Shown here piece after piece: positions 1 to 13,000 of a DNA stretch of 64,000 nucleotides (positions within the stretch are counted from its first letter, which is position 1; every line of letters starts with the position of its first letter). The notes under the pieces were generated by a model, which was not told the origin of the DNA, did not search any database, and saw only the letters and a list, made by a program, of their open reading frames with translations. The stretch comes from Rhizoctonia solani. Taxonomy: Eukaryota > Basidiomycota > Agaricomycetes > Cantharellales > Ceratobasidiaceae. The DNA lies in contig NC_057373.1 of the NCBI RefSeq assembly GCF_016906535.1, forward strand, positions 620,001 through 684,000, given 5' to 3'. Position numbers and translations under genes: made by a program.

Positions 1-387
1 CTTGGCCTGGTGATCGCATTCCTTGATTTCCCATTCACTCTATTTTATTCTGCCTTGTTTGCTTTGAAATGGATAACAAGAAGGCCGCCGTAGTGATTTC
101 TACCTACGGGCAAACCAGCATGGCTTGCATTGGTTGCATGCGGAGCCAGCTCCGAAGCTCTTATGAGTTTTGGACTGGCACCCACACCGAAGCTTCGTGC
201 TGGGGAGCCGTTAGGCTTATGCCTATCGCGACTGATACAATCTGTCCTATATCAATTCTTCACCCCCGTTAAACAACCCATTCATGCGGAGCCATCAGCG
301 CTATGGGCTACCAATGGGGGCACAATATTGACGACTGATACTCTTCTTAAGCGCTTTGGGAATAGTACTGATTGGCCTACTTTTTTA

Positions 388-1149
388 GAATAACCTGGAA
401 TGGCGTCCCGTTCAATGTTTATGCGGAGCTTCCATTGGACATCGTCATGAGCGTCCCGAAGGAATCACTTACCGGTTCAAGAAGTACACGACACGACCGA
501 TTGCGGCTAATTTCAGGTACATCCAGTCCCCGCTGATTATTTTCGTCTGGTATTTATTTACATGTTAACTAGGTTCCCGCGCGTTCCTTTCACTGCATTT
601 GTTGCTGCCGATATGGTTGATTTGGCGCAGGCGCATGCCTCATATAGATTTGTCATACAAGATGAAGAGACCGAGACTCCTCGTATCTTGGTAAGTACAC
701 TTTCCTTTCGGATACTAATCCCCGAATGACCAACTCGTATTTTTTGTTGGAACCATAGATATGGCTTTTCAAATCTGCCATCCAGCTGTCCTATGCGGGT
801 GCCACTGGTTCGCTTATCCCGCCTAGCGGTACCATTACGGCTGCAAAGGTGACCTTTGTCATATTTGGTCCAGGGGGTACCGCAAAGTAAGATATTTCCG
901 TTTTTAGTATGATCTCATGCTGACAAGAAACAACGTTCGCGCGTTCCTCGGAATCACTCACAAACCGACCGTGTTCGCTCATGAAGTTCACTGGAACGCT
1001 ACCCCACATTCAAGAATGCTGAGGTACTTTCGTATCCAATGGATCTATGCCGGCGACTTGCGGGGTCGCTCAAGGAGAGCAATGCCGCATACCCTGAGTC
1101 TAGGCGATCACTAGACGGAATGAGCCTGGGATGGTTGCAGCGCTCTTAG
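388..1149 (+). CDS. HECT-like E3 ubiquitin ligase (UBE3D/HECT_2 type), 3' exons
   Basis: Four exons read in one frame: 388-516, 573-690, 759-886 and 987-1149 (stop TAG 1147-1149). Introns are about 55-100 nt with GT-AG ends. The protein begins around LEWRPVQCLCGASIGH, a Cys-containing segment, continues through RILIWLFKSAIQLSYAG, and ends in LKESNAAYPESRRSLDG followed by GWLQRS. The WLF...LSY block and a C-terminus of the form L-x-x-S-N-x-x-Y-P-x-S-R...GWL are typical, from memory of the family, of the HECT-like E2-binding proteins related to human UBE3D. These accept ubiquitin from E2 enzymes and act on targets such as cyclin B. The N-terminal part (positions 69-387, perhaps starting before the window) could not be spliced convincingly, so the gene is partial here. 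The family call rests on recalled motifs, not on an alignment. Confidence 0.6.
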
Positions 1150-1681
1150 AGGCTGAAACTTATTTTGAGTTCGGGCGACCGTATGCAGCACTGCATGCAG
1201 GTCGAATCGCTGTCCTTTTCTACGTATGTCGGAGGCTTTATTGACTGCCTTGGTTGTCGTTTAACTCTGCTGTCTGTGTTATTCTATTCTAAACGTGTTT
1301 CATACCTGTTGCTCGTCCGTTTCTTAGCCTAATTCACTGTCCTCTTCAAGTCGTGTATTGTCGATGTCTTTCTATACTTCCCGGTAAATATACTGCTGTT
1401 TCAAGTACTCAACATCCGATGATGAACCGGAGCTTTCGAGTGATGCCACACCGCAGTGCATCGAAGATACTGGATCGTTTTCTCACGCTCAGTATTAAGC
1501 TCGAATTTCAGACATGAGAATAATTCTTAGAACACATTGAATAATCAATTAAATTTACAGAAGATCGAAGTCCGTTAGCAAAAGACACTAGTAGATAAAG
1601 CACGATGTAATATGCCTATGTTGGGGCATGCGTCGGGAATGAACGCCATCGGGTTAGGTCGTTCAAATTAGGCTATTCTAA
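1150..1681. other. Intergenic, convergent 3' ends
   Basis: This lies between the stop of the HECT-like gene (+) and the stop of the golgin gene (-). I see no open frame with splice support, tRNA or repeat. It most likely holds the two 3' UTRs. Confidence 0.5.
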
Positions 1682-3612
1682 CTATTGCTCCTCAATTTCG
1701 GTTCTCGCCAGGGGAGAGGTAGCATCACCACGCTTCGGTATGCCTAAACCTACACCCAAGGACGAACGGGAGAGAGAGGAAGTGGAAAGCCGGGGAGGTG
1801 TTATTGATGGAGTTGGAGTGGTTGGAGATGCTTTTCAAATAAGAATGATTAGAGGAACTTTACTGTTTGGTTAACAGGTAACTTACCCAAAGAACTAGGT
1901 TTAGAGATGGGGCTCGAGTTAGATTTTGTCAGGCTTGGTAGGCCTGAGAGGCTGGCCGTTCGGGGAGACCCGAGCACTGATATCCCAACTGCGGGGCCTG
2001 CTCCAGTAGGAGTCGGGGGGGCGCTACCTTGATTAGCCTCCTTCAGCAAGAACTCGACCCACATCTTGGAGAATGACTGTATAACAGAATGGTAGTGATT
2101 AACGCGTCTATGATAGACAAGTGCAGCATTCACTCACGTCGGTTTCATCACTTCCGTCCAATTCCAAGGCCTTTCCTCCGGCCGATGCACTACTGGCCTT
2201 CCGTGGCATGATACCTGTACCTATGGGCGTTATGGCTCCAGATCCACCACTCCTCTGAAGGCCCGCCTTCTCACGCTCAACTTCCCCCCATCCAAGTATG
2301 TTGGATAGCACGGCAAGCATTTCAAACCTTGTTCCATCAGTGCGCGGGGCACTCAGGAAGGAAAGTAGGATATTCGAAACGAGCTCCCTGTCCACTGACG
2401 ACGACGAAGAAGCGGCAGAGCTGCGCAATTTTCTGAGAGCGATGGTCAAATGTTCATTGATAATCACAGCTAAAGTTTGAACCGTTGTTAGAATGGGGAG
2501 CATGACATAGAACACCAGAATTGGGCCGTAGCGCATTGGACACTGGAACTAGCGTACCTTCGTGTCTCAGCTTTCCTATTAGCAAGTTCTTTTCCTTCAC
2601 TTCTTTCTCGAGGGTGCTAACGCGCTCTGAATTATGTGTAGATTCGGCGAGTTCGGCCTAAACGCATGTCAATAATTTGCTCAATTGGTGTACCGACGCT
2701 GAACCGACTTGCCTCCGCCTGTAATGCACGGGACTTAAACTCTGCTAGCTGCTTGATTGTATGTTGCAGGGTAGATTCAGATTCGGCGAGAGCTTGTCGG
2801 ATTTCCATATCCTTGGCTAGCAGCCGAGGCGTTGAGTCCTGCTCTACCAATTGCAAACAATTTAGGGCAGTGACTCACCGAGCTGGAAGTCTTCCAGCAC
2901 TGACTGTAAATTGGCACTTTTTTCCTTCTCACGCTGAACTGCCTCAGCCTCCCTGTTCCTCTGGGCTGCAGCCTGCTCGACTTCTCTCCTCAAGACTACC
3001 AGCTGGGCCTTGAGCTCTTCGGCCATGACCCTTTCTTGAGCCGCCTCTCGTTCGAATTCCTCCCTATCTAGCCGTTCCTCTTCCAACTCTCTTCTAGTTA
3101 TCTCCAAATCCCTCCGAGTGTGCTCTGCCTCGGCTCTCATTTGTTCTAATTCTGCATCAGCAGAAGAGGTCGAATCCAGAGCGCGTTGTCTAAACGCAGA
3201 CAGTTCTCGCGAAAGATTGGATGAGTCTTCCAGTGAGTTGTTTAACTCTTGTTTCAGAGTTTCGATGGTACTGGAAAGATCCTCGTTGGTGGTAGTCAAT
3301 TGCATAATGTGCTGTTCCCTCCGGTCAAGCTCCTCCTGCAAATGCCATCAGTGCATTCACGCATAAGAATGTTTAAAACATATATACCGCGTCTTGCTGA
3401 AGCTTATTCCCCAAAGTAGTTCTCATAGTAGTGAGCTTTGCCAAGAGAGTACGATATTGCTCTGCCCAGCTGTCACTTTCGGCTCTTGTCTTCTCTAACT
3501 CCTGTTCTAGTTGTGCAATCCTCTCTTCGTTTGTCTTGGGGACATCATGCTCTTCTTCGTGCTTCTCTAGACCATTAGTGGTCATCTTTGGTGATGAGGC
3601 TAGGTCATCCAT
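1682..3612 (-). CDS. RUD3: Rud3/GMAP-210-like golgin with C-terminal GRAB domain
   Basis: The model has seven exons on the minus strand: 3388-3612, 2879-3335, about 2697-2843, 2558-2657, 2138-2469, 1887-2074 and 1682-1830. Phases fit at all junctions except the exon 3 end, where only a weak GTCGGT donor keeps frame. The start is ATG at 3612 (MDDLASSPK). Most of the protein is charged heptad-rich coiled coil (for example EELDRREQHIMQLTTTNEDL). Near the C-terminus comes INEHLTIALRKLR and then VDRELVSNILLSFLSAPRTD, GTRFEMLAVLSNILGW and EREKAGL. This matches the GRAB (GRIP-related Arf-binding) domain, which binds Arf1 and places Rud3/GMAP-210 on cis-Golgi membranes to tether vesicles. A SFSKMWVEFLLKE block and a Ser/Pro-rich tail ending in IEEQ follow. 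The last exon was found by frame continuity after a GTAAGT donor, so a reading that stops at 1849 would be wrong. Confidence 0.8.
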
Positions 3613-4768
3613 AGTGAAAACGGCTTCGTAGAAGGGGTTTGAATGAAGCCTTGAAGCTGTTGTCGTGGTCGATCAGGATTATGAAATGGACTCTGGAGAG
3701 AACGCGGGTTGGCGCTGGCGCTTAGGGGTTACGCAAGTTTCACATTTCACTCCGTTTCAACAGTGGGCAGCCTTTCTGAAATCCACTTGAACAAATTTCT
3801 GAGCAGGACCTGGGCGTCACAATCCGCATTACAGATGAGATAGGGCAAAGCTGATATTAGGCTAGCACTTACATCGGTGACATTTCGGACAGAGGATGAA
3901 GGACAAAGGTGTGACAAAGGATTGTGTTCTTGTTCAACTTTGCCACCATACCTGGTTTTTCTGCCACCTTATCGATAGATAACGCAATGTAACAACAATA
4001 ATCTATGGAGAACATTTCATGGATCTTTCTGTCCCGTATCGTGCACATTTTGGCCTCGACTCCACAATATGTTCTACTTCGTTTGGTTATATGCGTAGCG
4101 TGGGCCACACATCTAACTAGTTGGAGCCATCGTTCATGATAAGGAGACCGCGAACTGGGTGGAGGCTAAGTGCACGCATATCACGTTGTGCATAACTCAA
4201 ACCTTTTTTGGCCAGACGCTGGCGTTACGCCTTGCCATAGATGGTCCGGAACTCCTTAGTAGCCTTGGCTCGTGCTTGCTAAGCCATAAACCGCATGTTG
4301 ACCTTGGCAGGTTCTATGCTTCTGAAAGTGACCCAAATACCGTGCCTGTCGGAGCTAGGACTGTGATTCTGGTGCTATCTTAGAGTCCCAGTGTTCGTTG
4401 CGTTTCTGCCAGTTGAGACCTCAACAGCAGAATTGATACTCAAATAGGATATAAAACAAATACCATTGCTCAATAATTACAACAACTGCGCGGGAACCAC
4501 GCCAAATTAGCTGGCGATCACAAATCAATTTCGATCAGAAAGTGGAGGCAGAAAATGCAATCGGGTTAAGTAAGTTTGGATTAGCGCCCGGTCGGTCTGA
4601 GCCAGGTCTTCGGGGTGACCACGCTCCGGACCACGACTGGGGCAGGAGTCGAATGTCCATAGTCTTTTACGCCCCCTTTACGACAGACACGCCAATACCT
4701 CACGATATTGTTTATCAATGTAGCTCTGTTTCTTCAGTCACTTTCTCTACTCAACTAATGCAATACTA
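3613..4768. other. Intergenic, divergent promoters
   Basis: This 1.15-kb gap separates the golgin start (-) from the first WD40 gene (+). Only short unsupported open frames occur. It should hold both promoters; I saw no repeat or RNA gene. Confidence 0.45.
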
Positions 4769-4803
4769 TGTCCAGTGTTCTAGGAGCTCGGATTGCAGAT
4801 AGA

Positions 4804-7800
4804 ATGTATCGTGAGTTGGTGCTTGCTTCAGCTATCTTAACGTTGTTGAGACTTCTTTAGCCCAACATTCGATTGGAGCAGCGCTAGCTGGAGGGACTCA
4901 GTCACCGGAGAAATCAATAGCCCTACATTTCTCAGCTCGGAGCCAGCACCATATGCTACAGGTACCAGAACACCTCCGGAGCGCACAGGTACGTCATCTG
5001 GAATGCCCGAATTGGCGCTGGTTTATCTCAAGATGTGTGTGGGGCCAGGCACGAATAGACGTAAACAAACCCTCCTCGCACTAATAGACGAGCTTGCTGC
5101 GCTGCGCGAAGAGGAGATCGAAAAAGAGAGAGAAATAAGTCATGGACGTGAGTTTTCATAGCACATTGCTATATCAAGCATAATTTTGGCCACTGGGCCT
5201 CAAGTTGAGCGAGCTGACGCATGTAATTCACTATACCAGTTACTAAGGATGAGCGAGCATCCGGTGACGCCGAAGGAGTCGAAAGATTTCAGGCTTTCGA
5301 TGAACGGATTCGAGGACTGGACCTCAAGCTACAAGCATTTGCCAACGCCGTTCGTCAACTTGGCTCGAGTGTTGGCCTGTTAAATGCTGCTTACCATCTC
5401 AGAGCGCGATTGAGACAAATTCAATATTTCTTTCAAGAAAATGTAAGCCCAGAGGACATCCAGGTTCAGTGTCACTAAGCTCTTAATGCAAACTCGCAGG
5501 CGGCAGAGCTTTTTGATGGTGTTCCTCACGCACCCAACGTTGGCACCAAGCCGTATAGTGCGCGAAAGAGGGGCAAAGTACGCAGACATATGGCTGTGGG
5601 CCCCGAAAACAATAAACTGTGGTCAACAGAAATCGAGGACCTGCCCGGCGAAATGGAAAATTTGGCGAAAGATTTGGACGTATTTTTGAATCGCCTGTGA
5701 GTTCAGCCTTTTTTTGGAGCTTGAATGTACCTCTGATTTGGCGCTTTACTATTGCCCGACGACTGACTGGACACAGTAATGATGTACCGGAGTTCACAGA
5801 CGAGGCGGTCAACGCGTCAATTAAAGCATTTGAGGGGATTTATGGGCAAGTATACACCTGAGGGTTATCTCAAACTTTTATTCATGGCTTTAACATAGTA
5901 TCGTGCCTCGTGTTTGCGGGAATTTGAGGGCCAGCTCAAGTATTCGGCTGTATCTCGATATATCAACGACCTTACAGAGGATTTGGGGATGCACATGGAC
6001 AGCATGAAGGAATCTCTCAACACTTTTATTGATGTGAGTCCGTTCCTGCAGAGGAGAAAGAAAAAAAACAAGTTTATCATAAGTTGTCCAGGTTGGTGTC
6101 CCAACGATTCGTTTCTCCCAAAAGCACACCGCAACTGGACTTCAGAATCTGTCAACTGTTGTAAGTACTACCTCGAAGGGTTTTCTTTGGATAGTATTGA
6201 CAATCCAACCACCAATAGGCAACCTTTTTCAGTGGTGTAACTGCTACTACACTTCAGGTGGATATTATTTATTCATTCTGGATATTTGATAGATGTTCAC
6301 CTAGAGCCTTGTCCTAGTTTAGGTACATGGTTTATTGTTGACCTTACAAAAAGTACAAAAATAACTTTGCTCTAGCTTCGAAGCTCACAATGATGCTGTA
6401 CAAAATTTAGTGAACGGCTTGTGGATTAGCGTATGTTCCATCGTCGATCGACTCGATCAACATAGGTGCTGATTTATCGCTGCGCAGAGTTTGGTGTTCT
6501 CTATTGCAAGCGCCATTAATTCACAGGTAAGTCATTGGCCTAAGGCATTTGAAGGGACTATGACTGATTTCTCGTAGCTTGCTTATCACTGTAAGCCAGC
6601 GAAGTCAACATACTGCAATATATTAACGATGTGGTCTAGGGCGTGCGGCCATGTACAGGTCCCCGAGGTGTTATGTGCCATGGTGGGTTTCGATCTGGAT
6701 TACGCGTACACCTCTGTTCTTCCTCGTGGTATGTCGTCACTCTTTATTATCAGCGTGGACTGCTTTCCTGACATAGTAATATAGGGCTCTGTAATCGCAT
6801 TCTCAGCCGGGCTTTGTGGTGCGCCAACCTACGCTTTTCTGACACAGAAACGCATGCTGACGCCTTTGGCCAATCGTAGTATTCACTTACAGTAGCGACC
6901 AATCTCCAGCTGTAAGCGCGGTAGTTACTTCCTTCACAGTGGTGACATCTTCGGCATTGCGTGAGTCACCGTTTTCAGCTCCACAAAGTGTCGTACTAGC
7001 GCTGATGTTACGCGGTCAGTATGCGTGGGCCTCTGGTTTGCGTCAGAACGCTGGACCTTTGCCCGAACAAAGGGGAGTCGTTGGCTACTTGACATCCTCG
7101 AAGAACATGGAGAAAAGGCGGGAAAAGTTACGGGGATCACCCCAACCAAGCAGGCTGCAAAACGTGGTGCTCAACGTACTCAAACATTGTTCAAAGACGT
7201 CAAGCGTTCAATGACAAGTGCTTCTGAGAGGGTTGTGGGAGTCGCTGGTCGAATGGGATCTGCAGTGGATGTCATCAAGGCTGTTCCACGGGACTTTATG
7301 CGGACAATGTCGTCGTTGGCGATTGTGACTGACGGAACAAGTTCAAATGCTCGGGGCGACGAGGAATCTCAGGATGGCACGTATCGAACGGATTCTCCGA
7401 CAGCTATGTTCAATGGGGACAACAGCAGCGGTAGTCTCGGAGTCAATCCACAGTCGGAAAAGCGCAAACTTTCAGATTTGGGAAGAAGTAACGAGGAACC
7501 AATCCCAGAACATGAGCCTTTAACACTGGATACGCGAACGGCGCCAGGACTCGTTGTAAATCCACCTAGCGCGGCCCCAACAACGCCAGGCTCCACTTCG
7601 AATTCAAGCAATTCTCCCCATGTAGACCCAGGCCCTTCGGAACAACCTCAACCCAACGCGAGGCTCAGAGCACTTACCAGGAGGGTGAGCTACTTGGCTG
7701 TGTTAACTGACCTAGCGTTCACATCCCGTGTTCTAGGTTATCCATACCTTTAGGCTGGTGCCTCATAATCATCCACCCAGTCCTCCGGTCCGTTCGATGT

Positions 7801-9616
7801 CATCTCCGTCAGTCATGAGCGACTCTCGGCATAGGCGAGACTCAAGTGAACACGAACTCATTCCTGCCCGTATCCAAACCTACGTCCCCATGTTACGCAC
7901 TTTGCGGTCCAGCCAATTGCTGACCGAACATGTTGCCTTGGTCAAACATTTGCAATTCTCGCCCGACGGAAAGTTCCTCGCCACCTGCAGTTGGGACCGA
8001 ACCGCTTTGATTTGGCGTGTAGGAGCTGGGCCGTATGGAGAATTTGAGTTGATGCACAAGTTGGTCCATACAGCTCGTGTGGGTGGATTCGTCGGGCAGG
8101 TCGCTTGGAGTCCCAATGGCGAGCAGCTTTTGACAAAGCAGCTCAAGTCGATCAAAGTATGGAGCTCCAAGGTATTGGTTTCAAACGCTTGAGGCTATTT
8201 CAAACATTCAAGGCTCATCTTTCCCCCTATAGACTGGTGTATGTGAGAGAACAATTGACCAGAAACGATCGGTACAAGCGATTACCTGGATGCCCAAAGG
8301 CCAACGGTTTTTGTCAATCGAATGGAAAACGGAATCTTCTCAGGCCGACAAGCGGTTCAACATGCGGAGAACATTCTGGGCTCAGATCTTATTGTTGTAG
8401 TATGTGAAGTAAAGTAATCAAGAAAGATGGATAACTGATGTCCGATCCTTGTAGAGCACGGATGGAACAAAGCTTCAGGAACATCATCTGCCTCGACTTC
8501 AAGTCTGGGATGCGGCCGTGGTACCTGATGAAGAGAGGCTCGTTGCCGTTGCCACATTAATTCGAACTGAGCAGGAACGTCGGCCTGTGAAATCACGGCA
8601 CGAGAAACGGATATTGAGTAGGTACTCCAAGGCCCTGTTGTCAATGGGTGTGCTAACCCAATGGTACTCAGTTTACAACCTAAACACTAAAGAGATCGAA
8701 AAGTAGGTCAAGTATTGAAATCTATGTGGTTTAGTTAGCTAACTGTGCGACAGCCAAGTTCCGCTACTACAGGAGGTTCGAGATATTACGCTTGTATGCG
8801 CCTTTATTCTAGTAATTTGACTTTACTTACTCACAAACTCATCAGACGGAGGAAGGCAACTATGCTCTAGTATCGTATGAAAACAAGGCACCACCTCAGG
8901 CATGGCGCATCGATAAGATTCTCAGGGAAGGAAAACAGCGACTTGTTCTGGCCCATAGTAAGTCACGCAGTGAAGGGAGATTCGCAAGGGCTCATGTGTT
9001 TGTTGGTAACTCGTAGCTTATTTCACAAAAGTAAGAGCATACACTTCCTATATGGGCGCGGCTGACATTATGGTACCATAGTATCCTGTGGACTTTGCTG
9101 GACCGAGCTACTTCGGCGGTGTCAAAGATACATTCGTTCTGGCTGCATCCAAAAGTATGTATGGACGAGGGTTGTTCAGGATACAATCTGATTGGCTTGA
9201 CTCAGGTGGCGAGATATACATTTGGGAACGATCATCAGGAGTTCTTCTACACTCACTTAAGGCCCCCGACCAGGAGGTGGGCGACACGTTTCTGTACTAT
9301 GTGAACAGAGCAACTAATAAATCATCTACAGCTTACAAACCTTGCATGGAACCATAAATCCCAAGCGGGTTCATGTTTGCATCCGCAGCACATGATGGAA
9401 TGGTCAGAATTTGTGCGTGCAACAGCTTAGCCCGACCGTAACGGACTATTGTACTGATACGAGTCAACACTAGGGACGACAACGGCTGCGGCATCCATGG
9501 GCCGGAGTACAGCGCCATCACCAGAGCCACAAGAGATAGAGAGCCCTGGCCCTTTTCGCCAAGAACATCGTCCTGGAAGCCCGCCCATTAGCCCCCCAGG
9601 AAGCCCACGGTTGTGA
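4804..9616 (+). CDS. Membrane-associated WD40 protein, WDR26/GID7-like (copy 1 of a tandem pair)
   Basis: This multi-exon gene is traced by parallel reading with its neighbour at 10068-14842. The N-terminal half holds KQTLLALIDELAALREEE, then LQAFANAVRQLGSSVGLLNA, NDVPEFTDEAVNASI and a block ending in VATFFSGVTATT. Two hydrophobic spans follow: TPLFFLVGSVIAFSAGLCVF (about 6710-6820) and a second at 6905-7060 (SAVVTSFTVVTSSALL...VGLW). After a Ser/Pro-rich linker comes a beta-propeller: LTEHVALVKHLQFSPDGKFL, WDRTALIWRVG, FVGQVAWSPNGEQLL, VQAITWMPKGQRFL, LQVWDAAVV, VLAASKSGEIYIWERSSG and DGMVRIW. The order and the C-terminal blades resemble the WDR26/GID7 subunits of the GID/CTLH E3 ligase, but the membrane half does not belong to that family. 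The stop is TGA 9614-9616. The exact start is uncertain (ATG 4804, or 4769 in the same frame). There is an apparent one-base deletion near 8331-8341, described in the findings. Confidence 0.65.
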
Positions 9617-10067
9617 TGAATGCCAATGATGATAACGTGCACTGATGATGTAATTTTTGTTATTTTGGGATAATGGGGTACACATATAGGCTGAAATCGC
9701 GCTTTGTATTGTTGGTTGCGTGTTTTTTACTTGTTTTAAATGGACTTTGTTGTTTATCGGGAACTTAGATCGATCATGAGGTGCGGAACCGGATACCCCG
9801 GGCATTTGGTAAGCGCTCGCAGGTGGTTCCTCCGAACTCAAATATTATAAGTGCCAAGGCGCAAAGGGCACCTCCACGTTTTGTCGGGTGTGACAAGCAT
9901 CTCCTCATTTTTGCCACACTCCGCAAGGACCCCGTAGGACGACTTTGACGCTTTTGTATATCACGACGTCACGAACCTATATAACGCTCTGCACGACCAC
10001 AGAAAACCATTTTACGACCCACTAACGGCAGTGCCGTGATTTTTCTGCCTTATCGAGTGAACGATCG
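9617..10067. other. Intergenic between WD40 paralogs
   Basis: This 450-bp spacer lies between the two tandem copies and presumably carries the terminator of copy 1 and the promoter of copy 2. No open frame is supported. Confidence 0.45.
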
Positions 10068-13000
10068 ATGACGGAGAGAACCGTGACCTGTAAGTGCCAT
10101 AATGCAATCACTTATACAGTACACTGGAAACTGACTAGCATCGGATTGATCTGCCTTAGTCCGTTCGAATGATGATTTCCTTACAGCAGAGCCTAGCTCG
10201 TACCTGAGAGGTGGATCAGAGCGCCCGAGTACGTGATAGTAACTATTTTTCAGCATTTTCACTAAACCACTTGGGTTACAGTAGCCAATCCTGCTAAGCG
10301 CAAACAAACTCTTCTGGCACTGCTCTCAGAGCTCTCAGACTTGCGGGACGCAGAGGACTTTGACAAGGAAGTTAGAGACTCAGCCCCCAGCAATGGGAGC
10401 ACAGGAGCCTTGGGTGGTGGGTTTATTCAACCTCCCCCAGCCTACTTAGTACTAAATACGTCATGTTTCGTAGTAGAGACGGTACAAGACAGTCAATCAC
10501 GCGAGGGCGTGGCCATTTTCCTTGCGTTCGACAACCATGTGACCAGTCTAGATCGGCAACTTCAAGGTTTTGCTAATGCCGTTCGCCAGCTTGGGTCTAG
10601 CGTGGGTCTGCTAAATGCGACATACTATTTGCGTGGCTCGCTCATTCAGATCGAGTATCTCTTCCGGGAAAACGTGAGCACTGCTATCTATATTCTATGT
10701 CCATCTAACATTTTTCAAGGCGGCTGACTTGTTCAGTGAGATTCGACGCAAACGAGATGGCAGTCGTGACTCCCCGTAGGGACCCCGTTTTCCCTATATT
10801 TTGCGCCAATTTTACTGACCCTCTCGCCATTTTCCCTCAAGGCTAAGGGCCACTAAAGCCGAAAGAGATCGTGTTCACACCGGCATGAGGCCCCAAATCA
10901 AGCCGTTAAAGGATATCGAGCAACTTCCCGAAGAGATGGACAGACTCGCACAACAAATCCACGTGTTTGTAAATCGTTTGTAAGTGGAGCTTCGATACGA
11001 TCTTCCAAGCGAGAAAACAGCTCACGCCACTTTCAGAAACGATATTCCAGAATTTACGGATGAACTTGTCAATGCTTCATTTATTTCGTTTGCCAGTGAT
11101 CTGAGGGTAGGAAGGTTTCTCAAAAACTTCAGTCTCCTATTAAACCTTTCTCGTAGTACCGAGCATCGTGTTTGAGGGAATTTAGTGAGTGTGAACAAAA
11201 CTGTTCTGCACACAAGTACTGAAATTCTTCTCAGAGGGGCAACTGAAGACCAGTGCTCTTCAACGGTATATAAACGATCTATCCACAGATATTGGTACAC
11301 ATATGGAATCCATGAACGAGGCGCTAACCAATTTTGTGGAGGTAAGCGAACTGACGCCCTTGTGGAAACGGCGCTAATTATACTAGGTTGGAGTGCCCAC
11401 CATCCGACATGCCCAGACGCACACCGCAAATGGCCTTCAGTACCTCTCCGCTGTAGTAAGTACGGTGCGGGTCACGTTCTTATTCGATGGTATTAACCTT
11501 TCACTGTAGGCTACGTTTTTCAGTGGCGTAACGGCGACAACGATCCAGTACAGGTAGGGACACACTTTAGAACATCTTACTGCCTTGAGGACTCAAATTT
11601 TGTTTCGAGTTTTGATCAAACGGGGAATACACGCGCAGACATGGTAAACGCTATGTGGATTATCGTCAGTACCTTTATGAGGATCTCGATCATGCGAGTC
11701 TAATAAGTTGTCCCAGAGTTTGATATTTTCCATTGCTAGCGCTATCAACTCCCAGGTATTTTTCTCATTTAGTTTCATAACATAATTCGCTGACTTTGTT
11801 CAATGTGGATCAGCTCGCGTATCACTGTGAGTGTGCCTAAAACAAATGCCTATCATCGTCTTAATTGTAAACAGGGCGAGCCGCTATATACCGCTCCCCA
11901 CGTAACTATGTGCCGTGTGAGTCTAGTGAGGATCCCGAGTTGCCTGATCATTGACAACTGGGTCGCAGGGTGGGTTTCAATATGGATTAAACGCTCGCCT
12001 CTCTTCTTCTTAATTGTGCGTAAATATATGGTTATTCTCAGGCGCTATGGCTAACAGACGTATTAGGGCTCCGTTATCGCATTTTCGATAGGATTATGTG
12101 GTAAGGGGGATTCGAGCTTCGATATCTCCTTCTTTTAACCCTGTTTCTTACTTTCGCGCAGTATTCACTTACAGTAGCCGTCAAAGCCCTGTTGTCAGTG
12201 CTCTGGTCACTGCCTTCACCATAGTGACTTCCTCGGGCCTGAGTAAGTTTTGGCGATCTGTATGCAAACTGATATTAAACAGTTGATTAGTTTCGGTCGG
12301 ATTATGGTTCATGTCCGAACGATGGATCTTCTCGCGCACACGAGGAAAACGTTGGCTATTCGACGTCCTTAACGAAACCCAAGCCAAGATAAACAGACTG
12401 TTGGGAATCACATGGGTCTTAAAACAGTTCCCAGAGGACATAGGCCCTAGGCTAATGCGATGGTCTCGCCTTCAAGTACACAACATCAGAACGGCATTAC
12501 AGATGGCGTACATATACTGTACTTGTCGTAGCCCGTCGGAAATTGATGAGGAGAAACAGGCCCACCTGTCCGATTTTGCTGCTGATCCTCCACGAAGCAG
12601 TGGTCTTCCTCCCCGTCCCTCCGGAGCACGCTCAGATGATGATACCATCTCAATCGCGGACACAAATTATTCTGCGTTGGCATCCCCTCGGTTTACAGAT
12701 AAGCAACCGCTTCCAACTTCAACCTCTATGACAAGCATTCCTTCGAGTTCGAGTGGTCATCCAAGAGAAACGCCTCCAGGTTTTTCTACTGTTGCGTTGC
12801 CTGCTACTATTACAGAAGGAGAACTAGAAAGGCCGCCCCCTCCTAGACGATTGAAGAGCCTGGTGGAAAGGGTGAGTGTCAGTCTTTTGAATTTAAAGAT
12901 CACAAGCCTCATACCACAACAGATCATTGCCATCAATAAGTCTGCGCCCGGAAGAACAGTGTCTGGCCGAACTGACCTTGAATCAACCACGGGAAGACCG

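Noticed and set aside
69..393. Two short overlapping open frames at the left edge as separate genes
   Set aside because: They probably include N-terminal exons of the HECT-like gene, but I could not find donors and phases to join them, so no model is given.
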